Source: CAZMCT01 sp964564785 | GTDB lineage: Bacteria > Planctomycetota > Phycisphaerae > UBA1845 > Fen-1342 | Direction of reading: 5' to 3' | Assembly: GCA_964564785.1 (NCBI GenBank) | Contig: CAZMCT010000073.1 | Span: 1-20,098, forward strand | DNA: 20,098 bases | Part shown: piece after piece, positions 1 to 7,676 of the stretch | Position numbering within the stretch: position 1 is the first letter of the stretch | How the letters are laid out: each line of letters begins with the position of its first letter | Made by a program: the position numbers and the translations under genes | Notes under the pieces: generated by a model | Database searches by the model: none | Told to the model about the DNA's origin: nothing | What the model saw: only the letters and a program-made list of their open reading frames with translations

Positions 1-1
1 T

Positions 2-43
2 GGGGGCGGTTTCGGGGGCGGAGGATCGTCCGGTGGCTGGTGA
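2..43 (+). CDS. C-terminal tail of a TPM-domain (YgcG-type) protein, partial
   Basis: The first bases read in one frame as GGGFGGGGSSGGW followed by a TGA stop. A Gly-rich tail ending in Gly-Gly-Trp or Gly-Ser-Trp is the usual end of TPM-domain membrane proteins (YgcG family). Those genes are very often found directly beside lemA, and a lemA gene follows here. Only 13 codons are inside the window, so the catalytic or structural part cannot be checked. The stop codon lies 11 nt inside the next gene, whose ribosome-binding site is embedded in this Gly-rich coding tail, so the two are probably translationally coupled. The family call rests on the tail and on the neighbour. Confidence 0.6.
   Translation, partial: GGGFGGGGSSGGW
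20..25 (+). promoter_or_regulatory. Shine-Dalgarno site deciding the LemA start
   Basis: GGAGGA lies seven bases before the GTG at 33 and inside the Gly-Gly codons of the preceding reading frame. It supports the longer LemA product with the zinc ribbon. Confidence 0.6.
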
Positions 44-716
44 GACGTGTCCGCGATGCGGTGCAGCCGTTTTGAGCGGGGCGCGGTTCTGCAACAACTG
101 TGGCGAGGCGGTGATCATGAAACGACGATCGAGCGTGGGGGCGGTGCTGCTGGGGCTGGTGGTGTTGGTGGTGATCCTGGCGCTGGTCGCGGGCGGATGC
201 GCGTACTCCGGCTACCACCGGGCGATTCAACTGAGCGAAAACGTGAACAGCACATGGGCCCAGGTGGAGAACGTGCTCCAGCGCCGCTACGACCTGATCC
301 CGAACCTGGTCGAGACGGTGAAGGGCTACGCCAGCCACGAGCGCGAGATCTTTACCGACATCGCCGAGGCCCGCACGAAGTACTTCAGCGCCACCGGCCG
401 CGACGACAAGGCCGAGGCGGCCACGGGCGTCGAACGGGCGCTCTCGCGGCTGTTGGTACTGACCGAGCGGTACCCGGATCTGAAGGCGCAGGAGAGTTTC
501 TCCAATCTCCAATTCGAGCTGGCGGGCACGGAGAACCGCATTGCGGTCGAGCGGAAGCGCTACAACGATGCGGTCCGCGAGCTGAACACGTACGTCCGGG
601 GGCTGCTGGGGCGGGTGTTCGCCGGTTGGGCGGGCGTCGGCCCGGCGAAGTACTTCGAGGCCCCGGAAGCCGCGAAGGAAGCGCCGAAGGTGGACTTCAG
701 CCGGGGTGGCACGTAG
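33..716 (+). CDS. lemA: LemA family protein with N-terminal zinc ribbon
   Basis: This 227-residue protein has three parts. Residues 6-23 form a zinc ribbon with two Cys pairs (CPRC and CNNC). A single hydrophobic helix spans about 36-56. Residues 61-220 are a LemA domain with the family signature around residues 84-100 (RRYDLIPNLVETVKGYA) and a typical acidic/aromatic end (YFEAPEAA...KVDF). LemA proteins are helical membrane-anchored proteins of unclear role. The GTG start at 33 is favoured because GGAGGA at 20-25 sits seven bases upstream and both Cys pairs are intact. An ATG at 117 with its own GAGG (105-108) would give a conventional LemA without the ribbon, so two products are possible. 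The ribbon would lie in the cytoplasm and the LemA domain outside (inference). The gene overlaps the end of the TPM-like gene. Family call is firm; the start is likely. Confidence 0.88.
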   Translation: MAGETCPRCGAAVLSGARFCNNCGEAVIMKRRSSVGAVLLGLVVLVVILALVAGGCAYSGYHRAIQLSENVNSTWAQVENVLQRRYDLIPNLVETVKGYASHEREIFTDIAEARTKYFSATGRDDKAEAATGVERALSRLLVLTERYPDLKAQESFSNLQFELAGTENRIAVERKRYNDAVRELNTYVRGLLGRVFAGWAGVGPAKYFEAPEAAKEAPKVDFSRGGT

Positions 717-797
717 CCGGGCGCGAGGCGCGAGTTGGGGAGATTCGCGGCTTCGACGCAGCGACCCGCGCCCCGCGAGCCCGCCAGGCGAATCATC

Positions 798-815
798 GCC
801 GGGAGGCCCGGCTTT
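798..815 (+). terminator. Terminator-like hairpin after lemA
   Basis: GCCGGG and CCCGGC form a perfect six-pair stem around an AGG loop, followed by TTTC. It lies about 80 bases after the lemA stop. The T-tract is short, so efficiency is uncertain, but position and shape fit an intrinsic terminator. Confidence 0.5.
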
Positions 816-837
816 CATAGTTTCTCGTCGCTTCGCT

Positions 838-976
838 GCTCCGAATAACTGGTGGGGGGCTCCTCGGCATACGTGGTCGAGGACTCCACGGCATGACGGC
901 TCGGGGGCGCCTCAAAATGACGAGGGATGCTCATCGGAAAGACAGATGATGGCGCTCGTCGGAACGACGGCGAGGG
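838..976. repeat. Five degenerate short repeats, consensus roughly GCTC-n-CGGAATGACGG
   Basis: Five loosely similar units lie at about 838-852, 883-900, 910-926, 929-948 and 954-976. Each has a GCTC or CTC, then a variable GGAA/GGCA/AAAA core, then TGAC or a close variant. The last unit is close to a small palindrome (CTCGTCG GAA CGACGgCGAG). The similarity is visible by eye but imperfect, and no coding function is apparent. Confidence 0.35.
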
Positions 977-1101
977 AAGCGCTCGCTGCAACGCCCAGCG
1001 GGCCCTGCCGCTTCCGTTCCGGCTCACAGCCCGCGGCCCCCGGGCCACGGGTGAAGACACAAGTCCAGCAGCCGCTCGGGTTTACGGCCGGGGGCCGCGT
1101 C

Positions 1102-1129
1102 TTGACAGCCGGATGTGCGTTCCTACAAT
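1102..1129 (+). promoter_or_regulatory. Sigma-70 type promoter of the ABC operon
   Basis: A perfect -35 box TTGACA (1102-1107) is followed after 16 bases by TACAAT (1124-1129), five of six matches to the -10 consensus. In DNA this GC-rich, such a pair is unlikely by chance. Transcription would start near 1136, giving a leader of about 146 bases before the first start codon at 1282. Confidence 0.75.
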
Positions 1130-1281
1130 GCCCGATTCTGTTCCGGCCGAGCGGCCCCCCGGCGGCCGCGGCCGCGGCCGGCAGGCGCGTTGGTCGCCGA
1201 AGGCTTGGGCGCTTTCCACGATTTTGATGGGGCCACCCGCCACGGGCGGTCTAGTTCGAGCTTGTCGCGGGAGGATGACGC

Positions 1282-2229
1282 TTGATCGAAGTCCGACAAC
1301 TGACGAAGTTCTTCGGTCCGCGATGTGCCGTCAACGACGTCACGTTCGAGGTGGCCGAAGGCGAGATCGTGGGTTTTCTGGGCCCCAACGGGGCCGGCAA
1401 GACGACGACGATCCGCATCGTGACCGGCTACATGCCGCCGACGTCGGGGACGGCCCGCGTGGCCGGGTTCGACGTGCTCTCGCAGTCGCGGCAGGTGCGC
1501 TCGGTCGTGGGTTACCTGCCCGAGTCGGTGCCGCTGTACACCGAGATGCGCGTCCGCGAGTATCTGAACTTTCGCGGCAAACTGCGGGGTCTGGACCGCT
1601 CGGCCCGCGAGGCCGCGATCGGGCGCGTGACGGAGCGGTGCTGGCTGGGAGATGTGATCCACCGGCCGATCGGGCAGCTCTCGAAGGGTTATCGCCAGCG
1701 TGTCGGCCTGGCCGATACGCTGCTGCACGGCCCGAAGGTGCTGATCCTGGACGAGCCGACCGTAGGGCTCGACCCGACGCAGGTGCGCGAGACGCGGGCC
1801 CTGCTGCGCGAGCTGACATTGCAGCACGCGATCCTGTTCTCGAGCCACACGCTGTCGGAGGTCGAGGCGATCTGCCACCGCATCCTGATCATCCACGAGG
1901 GGCGGCTCATCGCCCAGGGCAGCGTCGACGAGCTGAAGGCCCGCCAGAGTGCGCAGCGGCGGATCATCGCCGAGCTCCAGGCGGCCGAGCCGGAGGCTGT
2001 GGCCGGCGTGCGTACGCTCCCCGGCGTGCAGAACGTGACGGCCGTGGCAAGCAACGGCTGGACGCGGCTGGAGATCTCCGGGCGAAACGAGACCCTGGAG
2101 GGCGTCGCGACCCTGGCCCGGGAGCGCGGCTGGCTGGTGCGCGAGCTGCACCGTGAGACCGCGCCGCTGGAGGACTTCTTCGTGCAGGCCATCCTCGACG
2201 CCCGCGGCGGGCGGCCGGAAGGGAGGTAG
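1282..2229 (+). CDS. ABC transporter ATP-binding protein, GldA type
   Basis: This is a 315-residue cytoplasmic ABC ATPase. Visible motifs are Walker A GPNGAGKTT (34-42), the signature LSKGYRQRV (133-141), Walker B with its catalytic Glu in VLILDEP (153-159) and the switch His in SSHTLSEV (His189). The stretch GYLPE (77-81), where many ABC proteins carry the Q-loop Gln, is typical of the GldA/NatA/NosF-like branch. About 90 residues after the nucleotide-binding domain form the small C-terminal extension common in that branch. The TTG start at 1282 has GGGAGG at 1269-1274; an ATG at 1274 is out of frame. Five bases separate it from the permease. It should power the permease and GldG-type partner downstream; the substrate is unknown. 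Confidence 0.93.
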   Translation: MIEVRQLTKFFGPRCAVNDVTFEVAEGEIVGFLGPNGAGKTTTIRIVTGYMPPTSGTARVAGFDVLSQSRQVRSVVGYLPESVPLYTEMRVREYLNFRGKLRGLDRSAREAAIGRVTERCWLGDVIHRPIGQLSKGYRQRVGLADTLLHGPKVLILDEPTVGLDPTQVRETRALLRELTLQHAILFSSHTLSEVEAICHRILIIHEGRLIAQGSVDELKARQSAQRRIIAELQAAEPEAVAGVRTLPGVQNVTAVASNGWTRLEISGRNETLEGVATLARERGWLVRELHRETAPLEDFFVQAILDARGGRPEGR

Positions 2230-2234
2230 CCGCC

Positions 2235-2957
2235 ATGCGAACGACGGTCGCCATCATGCAGCGCGAACTGTCGGCGCTGTTCTTTTCGCCCATCGCGTAC
2301 ATCGTGCTGGCCGGCTTCTGGCTGGTGACGGGCGCGATGGCCGTGTGGAACGCCGACGCCTTCGCGCCCGGCAAGCCGGCCACCCTGCGCGACATCTTCA
2401 TGTGGACGCCGTTCATCCTGACCATCATCGTGCCGGCCATGAGCATGCGCTCGCTGGCGGAGGAGTACCGCAGCGGCACGTTCGAGTCGCTGATGACCGC
2501 GCCCGTGTCCGACATGCAGGTCGTGCTGGGCAAATATCTGGCGGGGCTGCTGTTTTACGTGGTGATGATCGCGGGCACGGTGATCTTCCCGCTCATCATG
2601 GCGGCGTTCGGCAACCCCGACTGGGGCGAGGTGGCGGGGCTGTACCTGGGGCTGCTGCTGCTGGGCGTGACGTTCACCGCGATCGGCATGTTCGCCAGCA
2701 GTCTGACGCGTGACCAGGCGGTAGCGTGGATCCTCGGGGCGCTGCCGCTGATGCTGCTGGTGCTTTCCGTCTACAGCCTCGTGCAGCGGGTGGAGGGGTG
2801 GGTCCGCGAGGTGGTTCAGAACGTCAACATCATGGGCCGCTTCGGGCAGTTTGCCCGCGGCCAGGTGGGCACCGGCGACGTGGTGTTCTTCCTGGCCGTC
2901 GCGGCCCTGTTCCTGTTCCTGACCGTCAAGGTAGTGGAGTCGCGGCGATGGCGGTAA
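2235..2957 (+). CDS. ABC transporter permease, GldF type
   Basis: This 240-residue integral membrane protein has about six hydrophobic helices, near residues 16-38, 56-72, 100-124, 134-157, 163-185 and 214-232. The loop MRSLAEEYRSGTFESLMTAPVSD-like segment (71-93) between helices 2 and 3 is the hallmark of ABC-2 type permeases of the GldF/NosY/CcmB-like group, where the conserved Glu-Glu and Gly-Thr contact the ATPase. The ATG start has GGGAGG at 2221-2226, overlapping the end of the ATPase gene. The 3' end overlaps the GldG-type gene by 10 bases. It probably pairs with the preceding ATPase as a dimeric membrane complex. In Bacteroidetes the GldA-GldF-GldG set is linked to gliding; outside that phylum its job is unknown. 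Confidence 0.92.
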   Translation: MRTTVAIMQRELSALFFSPIAYIVLAGFWLVTGAMAVWNADAFAPGKPATLRDIFMWTPFILTIIVPAMSMRSLAEEYRSGTFESLMTAPVSDMQVVLGKYLAGLLFYVVMIAGTVIFPLIMAAFGNPDWGEVAGLYLGLLLLGVTFTAIGMFASSLTRDQAVAWILGALPLMLLVLSVYSLVQRVEGWVREVVQNVNIMGRFGQFARGQVGTGDVVFFLAVAALFLFLTVKVVESRRWR

Positions 2958-5137
2958 GACCTCTCAACGCTCCGCGCCGACGCATCGTCTTCGGCGTCAA
3001 CGTGCTCCTTCAGGTCGTGCTGGCGCTCGCGTTGGCCGTGGCCTTGATCTGGTTCACCGGCTGGTTCAACCTCCAGGGCGACCTGACGGGCAGCGGCTCG
3101 AACAGCCTCAGCGCCCGAACCGTGCAGTTGCTCAAGGGGCTCGACCAGAACATCCGCATCACGGCCGTGTTCGCCGAACCGGACAAGCGCGACGAGCTGG
3201 GCGCGAAGCGGCGGCGGCAACTCCAAGACCTGCTGGCATTGTACGACTCGGCCGGCGGGGCGCGGGTCAGCGCCGACCTGCTCGACCCGTCGTTGAACAA
3301 GAAGGACACGGACGCCCTGCTGGCCCGCCTCCAGGAGCTGCCGGCGTACAAGGACGAGGCCCGGCCGCACCGCGAGGCGCTGGCGCGTTTCGGCCCGCTG
3401 AACGAGCGGATCCAGCAGCTCGCGGCGGCGGAGTCTGCCCGGGCGGAGGAACTGGCCGCGGCCGACCCGCAGGTGGGGCGCAACCGCAACTTCGCGATCA
3501 TTCGCACGAACCTGCGCGAGATCGCCCGCAACGCGGAAGAGGTTCCCGCCAAGATTCAAGAACTCGAGGGCGGCGAGGTCCCGCGCTATGGGCAGGCGGT
3601 GCGCGAACTGCGCGAATACGTCACGAACGTCGAGTCGCTGCTGCGCGAGATGGCCGGGTGGATGGGCGGCGAAGGACTGGGCCTGGCCGCAAGCACGCCC
3701 GAGCTGAAGTCGTTTTTCGAAAGCGCCCAGGAGCGTTACGAGCCGGTTCTCGCCGATGTCCGGACGCTGCTCGACGAGACCAAGGACCTCAAGGACGTCA
3801 AGCTCGAGGAGCTGTACACGAATCTGACGCGCTGGCCCACGAGCCCGCCGGTGCTGGTGGAGAACGAGCGTGAGGCGCGGGTGGTCTCGTTCTGGGACCT
3901 GTGGCCGATGCCGACGGACCCGGACGCGCCGGTGGGACCCGACGGCGACAACCGCGTGTTCGCGGGTGAGGCGGCCGTCTCGTCGGCGATTCTCCAGCTC
4001 ACGCAGACGGAAAAGACCGCGGTCGTGTTCGTGCGTTTCGGCGGCGAGTCGCTGCTGACGCCGGACTTCAAGAACATGAACCCGATGATGATGCGGCAAA
4101 TGCCGCGGGCGCCGCTCCAGGAACTCAACCAGATGCTGGAGAAGGCGAACTTCGTGACCGCCGAGTGGAACGTGCAGGAGAGCAAGACGCCGCCGGAGGT
4201 CGAAAACGCCAAGCGCCGGATCTGGGTCGTGATCCCGCCCGAGCCGCAGCAGCAGCAGGATTTCCGCCAACCGCCGCCGCCCGGCCTGTCGCCCGAGGAT
4301 CGGAAGGCCGTGCTGGACGCGGTGGAACAGTCAGGGACGGCGATCTTTCTGGCCGGCTGGCAGCCGCCGACGTCGCCCATGCCGGGGAGCGCGGGCAAGT
4401 ACGAATTCGCGGACTACCTCAAGACCACCTGGGGCATCGACGTCAAGTACAACTACCTCACGCTGCACTTCTCCGGCCACCCCGAAAAGAAAGGGCTGTG
4501 GATCCCGGCCAGTCGCCGACCGGAGTTGATCACGACCGACGACGTGGTCGAGTTCACGTCGCAACCGATCGCCAGTCCCTTGCGGACCGAGCGGGCGGGA
4601 TTCGTGCTGACGGCACCGCTGGAAATCGCCACCGGCAGCCTGCCGGCGGGCGTACAGGTCGACGCGATCGCGACCGTCAGGAAAAGCAGCGACATCTGGG
4701 CCGCGTCGGACATCGCGTCGATCGAGGACCAGCTCAAGCGGAACCAGGGCGTGCGGCCCAGCGAGACGACCGACCTGCCGTCGCCGTTTCCGATTGCCGT
4801 GGCGGCGACGAACGACAAGGGACAGCGGGTGGTCGTGTTCGGGAGCGTGCAGTTCATCTTTGACCAGATCGCGCAAGCGACGGGGCTGATGGCGAAAGGC
4901 GGCGGGTTCGTACTGGGGCCGATGTATCCGGCCAACACCGACCTGCTGGTGAACGCGCTGCACTGGCTGACGAACGAGACGACGCGAATCGCGGTGGGGC
5001 CGCGGGCAGGCGCGATCCCGCGGCTGCATAAGCTGGACCAGGCCTGGGCGGACCGCCTGCCGTGGCTGGTGGTGGGTGTCTGGCCGGCGGTGGCGCTGCT
5101 GGCGGGGCTGGGCGTGTGGCTGGTGCGGAGAAAGTAA
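2948..5137 (+). CDS. GldG-type ABC auxiliary protein, membrane anchored at both ends
   Basis: This 729-residue protein has an N-terminal membrane helix (about 14-37), a large extracytoplasmic region and a C-terminal helix (about 705-726) ending in Arg-Arg-Lys. This is the layout of GldG-family proteins with the ABC_transp_aux domain. The early segment SLSARTVQLLKGLDQNIRIT (53-72) is typical of the family ('lS..T..ll..l...v.i'). A highly charged, helical stretch rich in Glu, Arg and Ala occupies about 135-300 and makes the protein longer than the usual 500-600 residues. The ATG at 2948 is chosen because GGAG (2936-2939) precedes it and the N-terminal helix follows at once; the frame is open further upstream but only inside the permease gene. 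It overlaps the permease by 10 bases. Likely a partner of the ABC complex facing the periplasm. Confidence 0.87.
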   Translation: MAVRPLNAPRRRIVFGVNVLLQVVLALALAVALIWFTGWFNLQGDLTGSGSNSLSARTVQLLKGLDQNIRITAVFAEPDKRDELGAKRRRQLQDLLALYDSAGGARVSADLLDPSLNKKDTDALLARLQELPAYKDEARPHREALARFGPLNERIQQLAAAESARAEELAAADPQVGRNRNFAIIRTNLREIARNAEEVPAKIQELEGGEVPRYGQAVRELREYVTNVESLLREMAGWMGGEGLGLAASTPELKSFFESAQERYEPVLADVRTLLDETKDLKDVKLEELYTNLTRWPTSPPVLVENEREARVVSFWDLWPMPTDPDAPVGPDGDNRVFAGEAAVSSAILQLTQTEKTAVVFVRFGGESLLTPDFKNMNPMMMRQMPRAPLQELNQMLEKANFVTAEWNVQESKTPPEVENAKRRIWVVIPPEPQQQQDFRQPPPPGLSPEDRKAVLDAVEQSGTAIFLAGWQPPTSPMPGSAGKYEFADYLKTTWGIDVKYNYLTLHFSGHPEKKGLWIPASRRPELITTDDVVEFTSQPIASPLRTERAGFVLTAPLEIATGSLPAGVQVDAIATVRKSSDIWAASDIASIEDQLKRNQGVRPSETTDLPSPFPIAVAATNDKGQRVVVFGSVQFIFDQIAQATGLMAKGGGFVLGPMYPANTDLLVNALHWLTNETTRIAVGPRAGAIPRLHKLDQAWADRLPWLVVGVWPAVALLAGLGVWLVRRK

Positions 5138-5171
5138 GGCGCTGGCCGGGGCGTACGGTAGAGGGAGCGGC

Positions 5172-7571
5172 ATGAACTTCAAGACAACGGGCGTACTGGT
5201 CGTGCTGGTGCTCGTCGTTGGGCTGGTCTGCTGGTTCTACCTGCCGCGCACGTCGCGGCCGGTCGAGAAGGCCCCCCCTTCCCCGCCGCAGGAGCAGAAG
5301 CCGGTGTTCGACCCGCAGCCGCGGGAAGACCAGCTTGTGCGGGTGGAGCTCGAGCGGGCCGGCAAGCCGAGGCTGGTGTTTGTGAAGGATTCGCCCGCGG
5401 AGGGCCGCACCGGCTCGGCCGACTGGCGCATGACCGAGCCGCAGACGTTGCTGGCCGACAGCGCCAAGGTGCTGAGCCTGGCCCGTACGGTGACGGGGCT
5501 GCAAGCCCGTTCTCGGCTCGAGCCGGGCACCCCGGGGGCGGTCCGGCCCGCCGAGGCGGGGCTGGAGCCGCCGGCCGCGGTGGTCACGGTGGTGGACCAG
5601 GACGGCCGGCGCTACGCGGTCGAGATCGGCGGCAGCCCGGCCATGTCGAACGACACGTATGTGCGGGTGGTGGGCGAGGCGGCGATCCAGGTCGTGACCC
5701 GCGATCTGCGGCCGCACGTCGAGAAGACCGGCAAGGACTTCCGGGCCCAGCGGCTCGTGCGGATCACGCCGGACCAGGCGACGCGGATCGAGATCACGCA
5801 TGAGGGTCGGTCGTACGATTTTTCCAAGAACGCCGCGGGCGACTGGGTGATCAACGCGCCGGTGCGGGCCGCGGCGGATCGCAACAAGATTCGTGAGAAG
5901 CTGCTCAACCCCCTGAACACGCTGACGGCGGTAGAGTTCGTCGAGGACGGCGCCGCGGTCCAGTCCGGGCTCGATCAGCCGTTCCTGACGATCACCGTAA
6001 CCACCGAGCAGAAGCCGGCGCCGCCGCCGAGCACCGAGCCGGCGACCGAGACGCAGCCGGAGTCCGCGCCGATCGTGACCACGCACGTGCTGACCATCGG
6101 CGACCTGGCCGACCTGAAGGGTGAGCGGCGCTACGCCCAGGCGGGGCCGGGCGCGGGCGTGGTCATCGTCAACCAGGCGAACGTGGCCAACCTGGTGCCG
6201 AAGCTGGACGAACTGCGCGACCCCAAGATCACACGTCTCACAGGCGCAGCCGTGACCGAAATCGAACTCAACGTCGGCGGCCAGACGGCCACGCTCAAGA
6301 AGGTCGGCGGCGTCTGGCAGGGCTCGGGCGACCTGGCCGCGGCCGATCAGGAGGCCGTGGGCGATCTGCTGGCGGCGCTCGAGGGCCTCAGCGCCTTGGG
6401 GTACGTGGACCAGCCGGAAACGCTGGCCGCGTACGGTCTCGACCCGCCGCGGGCGGAGTTGAAGATTACGGCCCAGGGCCGCCTCGAGCCGCTGGTGCTG
6501 CGGATCGGAGCGCCCACGGCCAGTGGTCGCAACGCACACGTGCAGCGCGGCGGCGAGCCGGGCGTGATCGTGGTGGCGGCGGCGGCGGCCGACCGCTTGG
6601 CCGTCAGCCCGCTGGCGCTGCGCGCGCGAGAGGTGTTCGCCCTTTCGCCCGAGCAGCTCACGCGGATCGCGGTGGAGCGGCCCGAGGCGCGGTACGAACT
6701 GGTCCGCGCGGACGGCGCGTGGCAGCTCACCACGCCGGGCGGGGCGCCGGCCGATCCGGGCGCGACGCGCACGCTCGGCAACGACCTGGCCCGCCTGCGG
6801 GCCCGGCAGGTGGTCGGCAAGGGCAACCCGGGCGCGTTCGGCCTCGACCGGCCGGACATCACCGTACGCTTCGAGGTGACGCCCGCGCCCGAGGCGACGC
6901 AGCCGGCCGAGAACGAGGCCGGTCCGCCGCCGCCGCCGCCACAATCGCACGTGTTGCGCGTGGCGCTGAAGGAGAACGAGACCTACGCGCAGCGCGACGA
7001 CGATCCGTACATCTTCGAGCTCGACCCGACCGTGCGCAAGGTGCTGACGGCCGAGCTGATCGATCCGCGGCTGTTCGCATTCAAGCCCGAGGACGTCAGC
7101 TATGTGAAGGTCGTGGCGACCGGCGGTACGCTCGAGTTTGCGAAAGAGGGGACGCAGTGGAAGTACGTCCCCGACCCCTACGTCCAGCTTGCGCAGACGA
7201 AGGTGCAGGAGTTCGTCAAGGACCTGGCGGGGATGCGGGCCGAGCAATGGGTGGCTTGGTCGGGCGGCGACCTGGCGGCGGCCGGTCTCGATGACGCCGC
7301 GCCCGCCTCACTGACGGTGCGCACGAGCGACGGCCGCGAGTTCCTGGTTCGCATGACGCAGGAGCGGCCGGGGCAGCTTCCGCGGCGGGCGGCGCTGGCG
7401 GCCGATCAGCGGATCTTTGTCATGCGACAAGCGGACATCGACAAGCTGATGCGCGGGCTGGATGAATACGTGAAGACAGGCGAGACCGAGACTCCCGCCG
7501 CCGCTTCCGGCGCGTCGCCGGGCGTTCCGTCCGGGACGTCGCCGCCGCGCACACCGCCCCCCGGGGGCTGA
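5172..7571 (+). CDS. DUF4340-type repeat protein, membrane anchored
   Basis: This 799-residue protein starts with one membrane helix (about 5-24) and a Pro-rich linker, so most of it should lie outside the cytoplasm. Its body contains about five copies of a DUF4340-like unit: a Trp-containing strand, 'P...AD' and a helix, then a Gly-Leu-x-x-Pro-type turn and a beta strand. The turns are GLEPP (130-134), GLDQP (266-270), GLDPP (422-426), GLDRP (557-561) and a weaker GLDDA (705-709). The tail after 770 is Pro/Ala/Ser rich. The ATG at 5172 follows GAGGGAG (5161-5167); the open frame upstream lies in the GldG-type gene. DUF4340 genes commonly follow GldA-F-G-type cassettes, so it is probably another external component. 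Its molecular function is not known. Confidence 0.85.
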   Translation: MNFKTTGVLVVLVLVVGLVCWFYLPRTSRPVEKAPPSPPQEQKPVFDPQPREDQLVRVELERAGKPRLVFVKDSPAEGRTGSADWRMTEPQTLLADSAKVLSLARTVTGLQARSRLEPGTPGAVRPAEAGLEPPAAVVTVVDQDGRRYAVEIGGSPAMSNDTYVRVVGEAAIQVVTRDLRPHVEKTGKDFRAQRLVRITPDQATRIEITHEGRSYDFSKNAAGDWVINAPVRAAADRNKIREKLLNPLNTLTAVEFVEDGAAVQSGLDQPFLTITVTTEQKPAPPPSTEPATETQPESAPIVTTHVLTIGDLADLKGERRYAQAGPGAGVVIVNQANVANLVPKLDELRDPKITRLTGAAVTEIELNVGGQTATLKKVGGVWQGSGDLAAADQEAVGDLLAALEGLSALGYVDQPETLAAYGLDPPRAELKITAQGRLEPLVLRIGAPTASGRNAHVQRGGEPGVIVVAAAAADRLAVSPLALRAREVFALSPEQLTRIAVERPEARYELVRADGAWQLTTPGGAPADPGATRTLGNDLARLRARQVVGKGNPGAFGLDRPDITVRFEVTPAPEATQPAENEAGPPPPPPQSHVLRVALKENETYAQRDDDPYIFELDPTVRKVLTAELIDPRLFAFKPEDVSYVKVVATGGTLEFAKEGTQWKYVPDPYVQLAQTKVQEFVKDLAGMRAEQWVAWSGGDLAAAGLDDAAPASLTVRTSDGREFLVRMTQERPGQLPRRAALAADQRIFVMRQADIDKLMRGLDEYVKTGETETPAAASGASPGVPSGTSPPRTPPPGG

Positions 7572-7578
7572 TCCCCCG
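7562..7578. terminator. Hairpin over the stop codon of the DUF4340 gene
   Basis: CGGGGG and CCCCCG pair perfectly around CTGAT, which contains the TGA stop. There is no T-tract. It may help end the operon together with the larger hairpin that follows. Confidence 0.25.
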
Positions 7579-7603
7579 CGGCGCGACTTCGGCTGCGCAT
7601 GAA

Positions 7604-7639
7604 GACGCCCCGGACCGCTGGCCGGCGATCCGGGGCGTC
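7604..7639. terminator. Convergent-gap hairpin, 11-bp perfect stem
   Basis: GACGCCCCGGA (7604-7614) pairs perfectly with TCCGGGGCGTC (7629-7639) around a 14-base loop that can itself pair. It lies between the plus-strand ABC operon and the minus-strand PEP-CTERM gene. No real T-tract follows on either strand, so it is a candidate bidirectional terminator or mRNA 3'-end stabiliser. Confidence 0.55.
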
Positions 7640-7648
7640 GTGATTGAC

Positions 7649-7666
7649 GCTGACCCTGAGGTCAGC
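7649..7666 (-). terminator. Hairpin just after the PEP-CTERM gene
   Basis: GCTGACC and GGTCAGC form a perfect seven-pair stem with a four-base loop, 10 bases beyond the stop codon of the minus-strand gene. There is no T-tract. It probably marks the 3' end of that transcript. Confidence 0.45.
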
Positions 7667-7676
7667 CGCGGCGGAA

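Larger units (their letters stand above)
717..1281. other. Intergenic region between lemA and the ABC operon
   Basis: This 565-base gap has no convincing gene: the open frames across it lack a recognisable protein and run into the ABC ATPase out of frame. It contains the terminator-like hairpin (798-815), the degenerate repeats (838-976), a strong promoter (1102-1129) and, in the probable 5' leader, a GC-only block of repeated GGCCGC near 1161-1180. A small CCGCC/GGCGG hairpin lies at 1237-1249. Confidence 0.6.

Noticed and set aside
36..200. A lipoprotein signal in LemA (Cys56 after the hydrophobic helix)
   Set aside because: The residues before the Cys (AGG) do not fit the usual lipobox, and the helix works as a plain membrane anchor.
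927..2156. A 409-codon plus-strand frame overlapping the promoter and the ATPase
   Set aside because: It is out of frame with the ABC ATPase, whose Walker and signature motifs are complete, and its product is low-complexity Arg/Gly-rich sequence.
2726..2947. A longer GldG-type protein starting at 2726
   Set aside because: The extra 74 codons lie inside the permease gene in another frame; the ATG at 2948 has a ribosome-binding site and directly precedes the membrane helix.
4854..7247. A 797-codon minus-strand open frame opposite the DUF4340 gene
   Set aside because: The translation is mostly Arg, His, Leu and Gly with no recognisable motif, while the plus strand has a membrane anchor, repeats and a ribosome-binding site.
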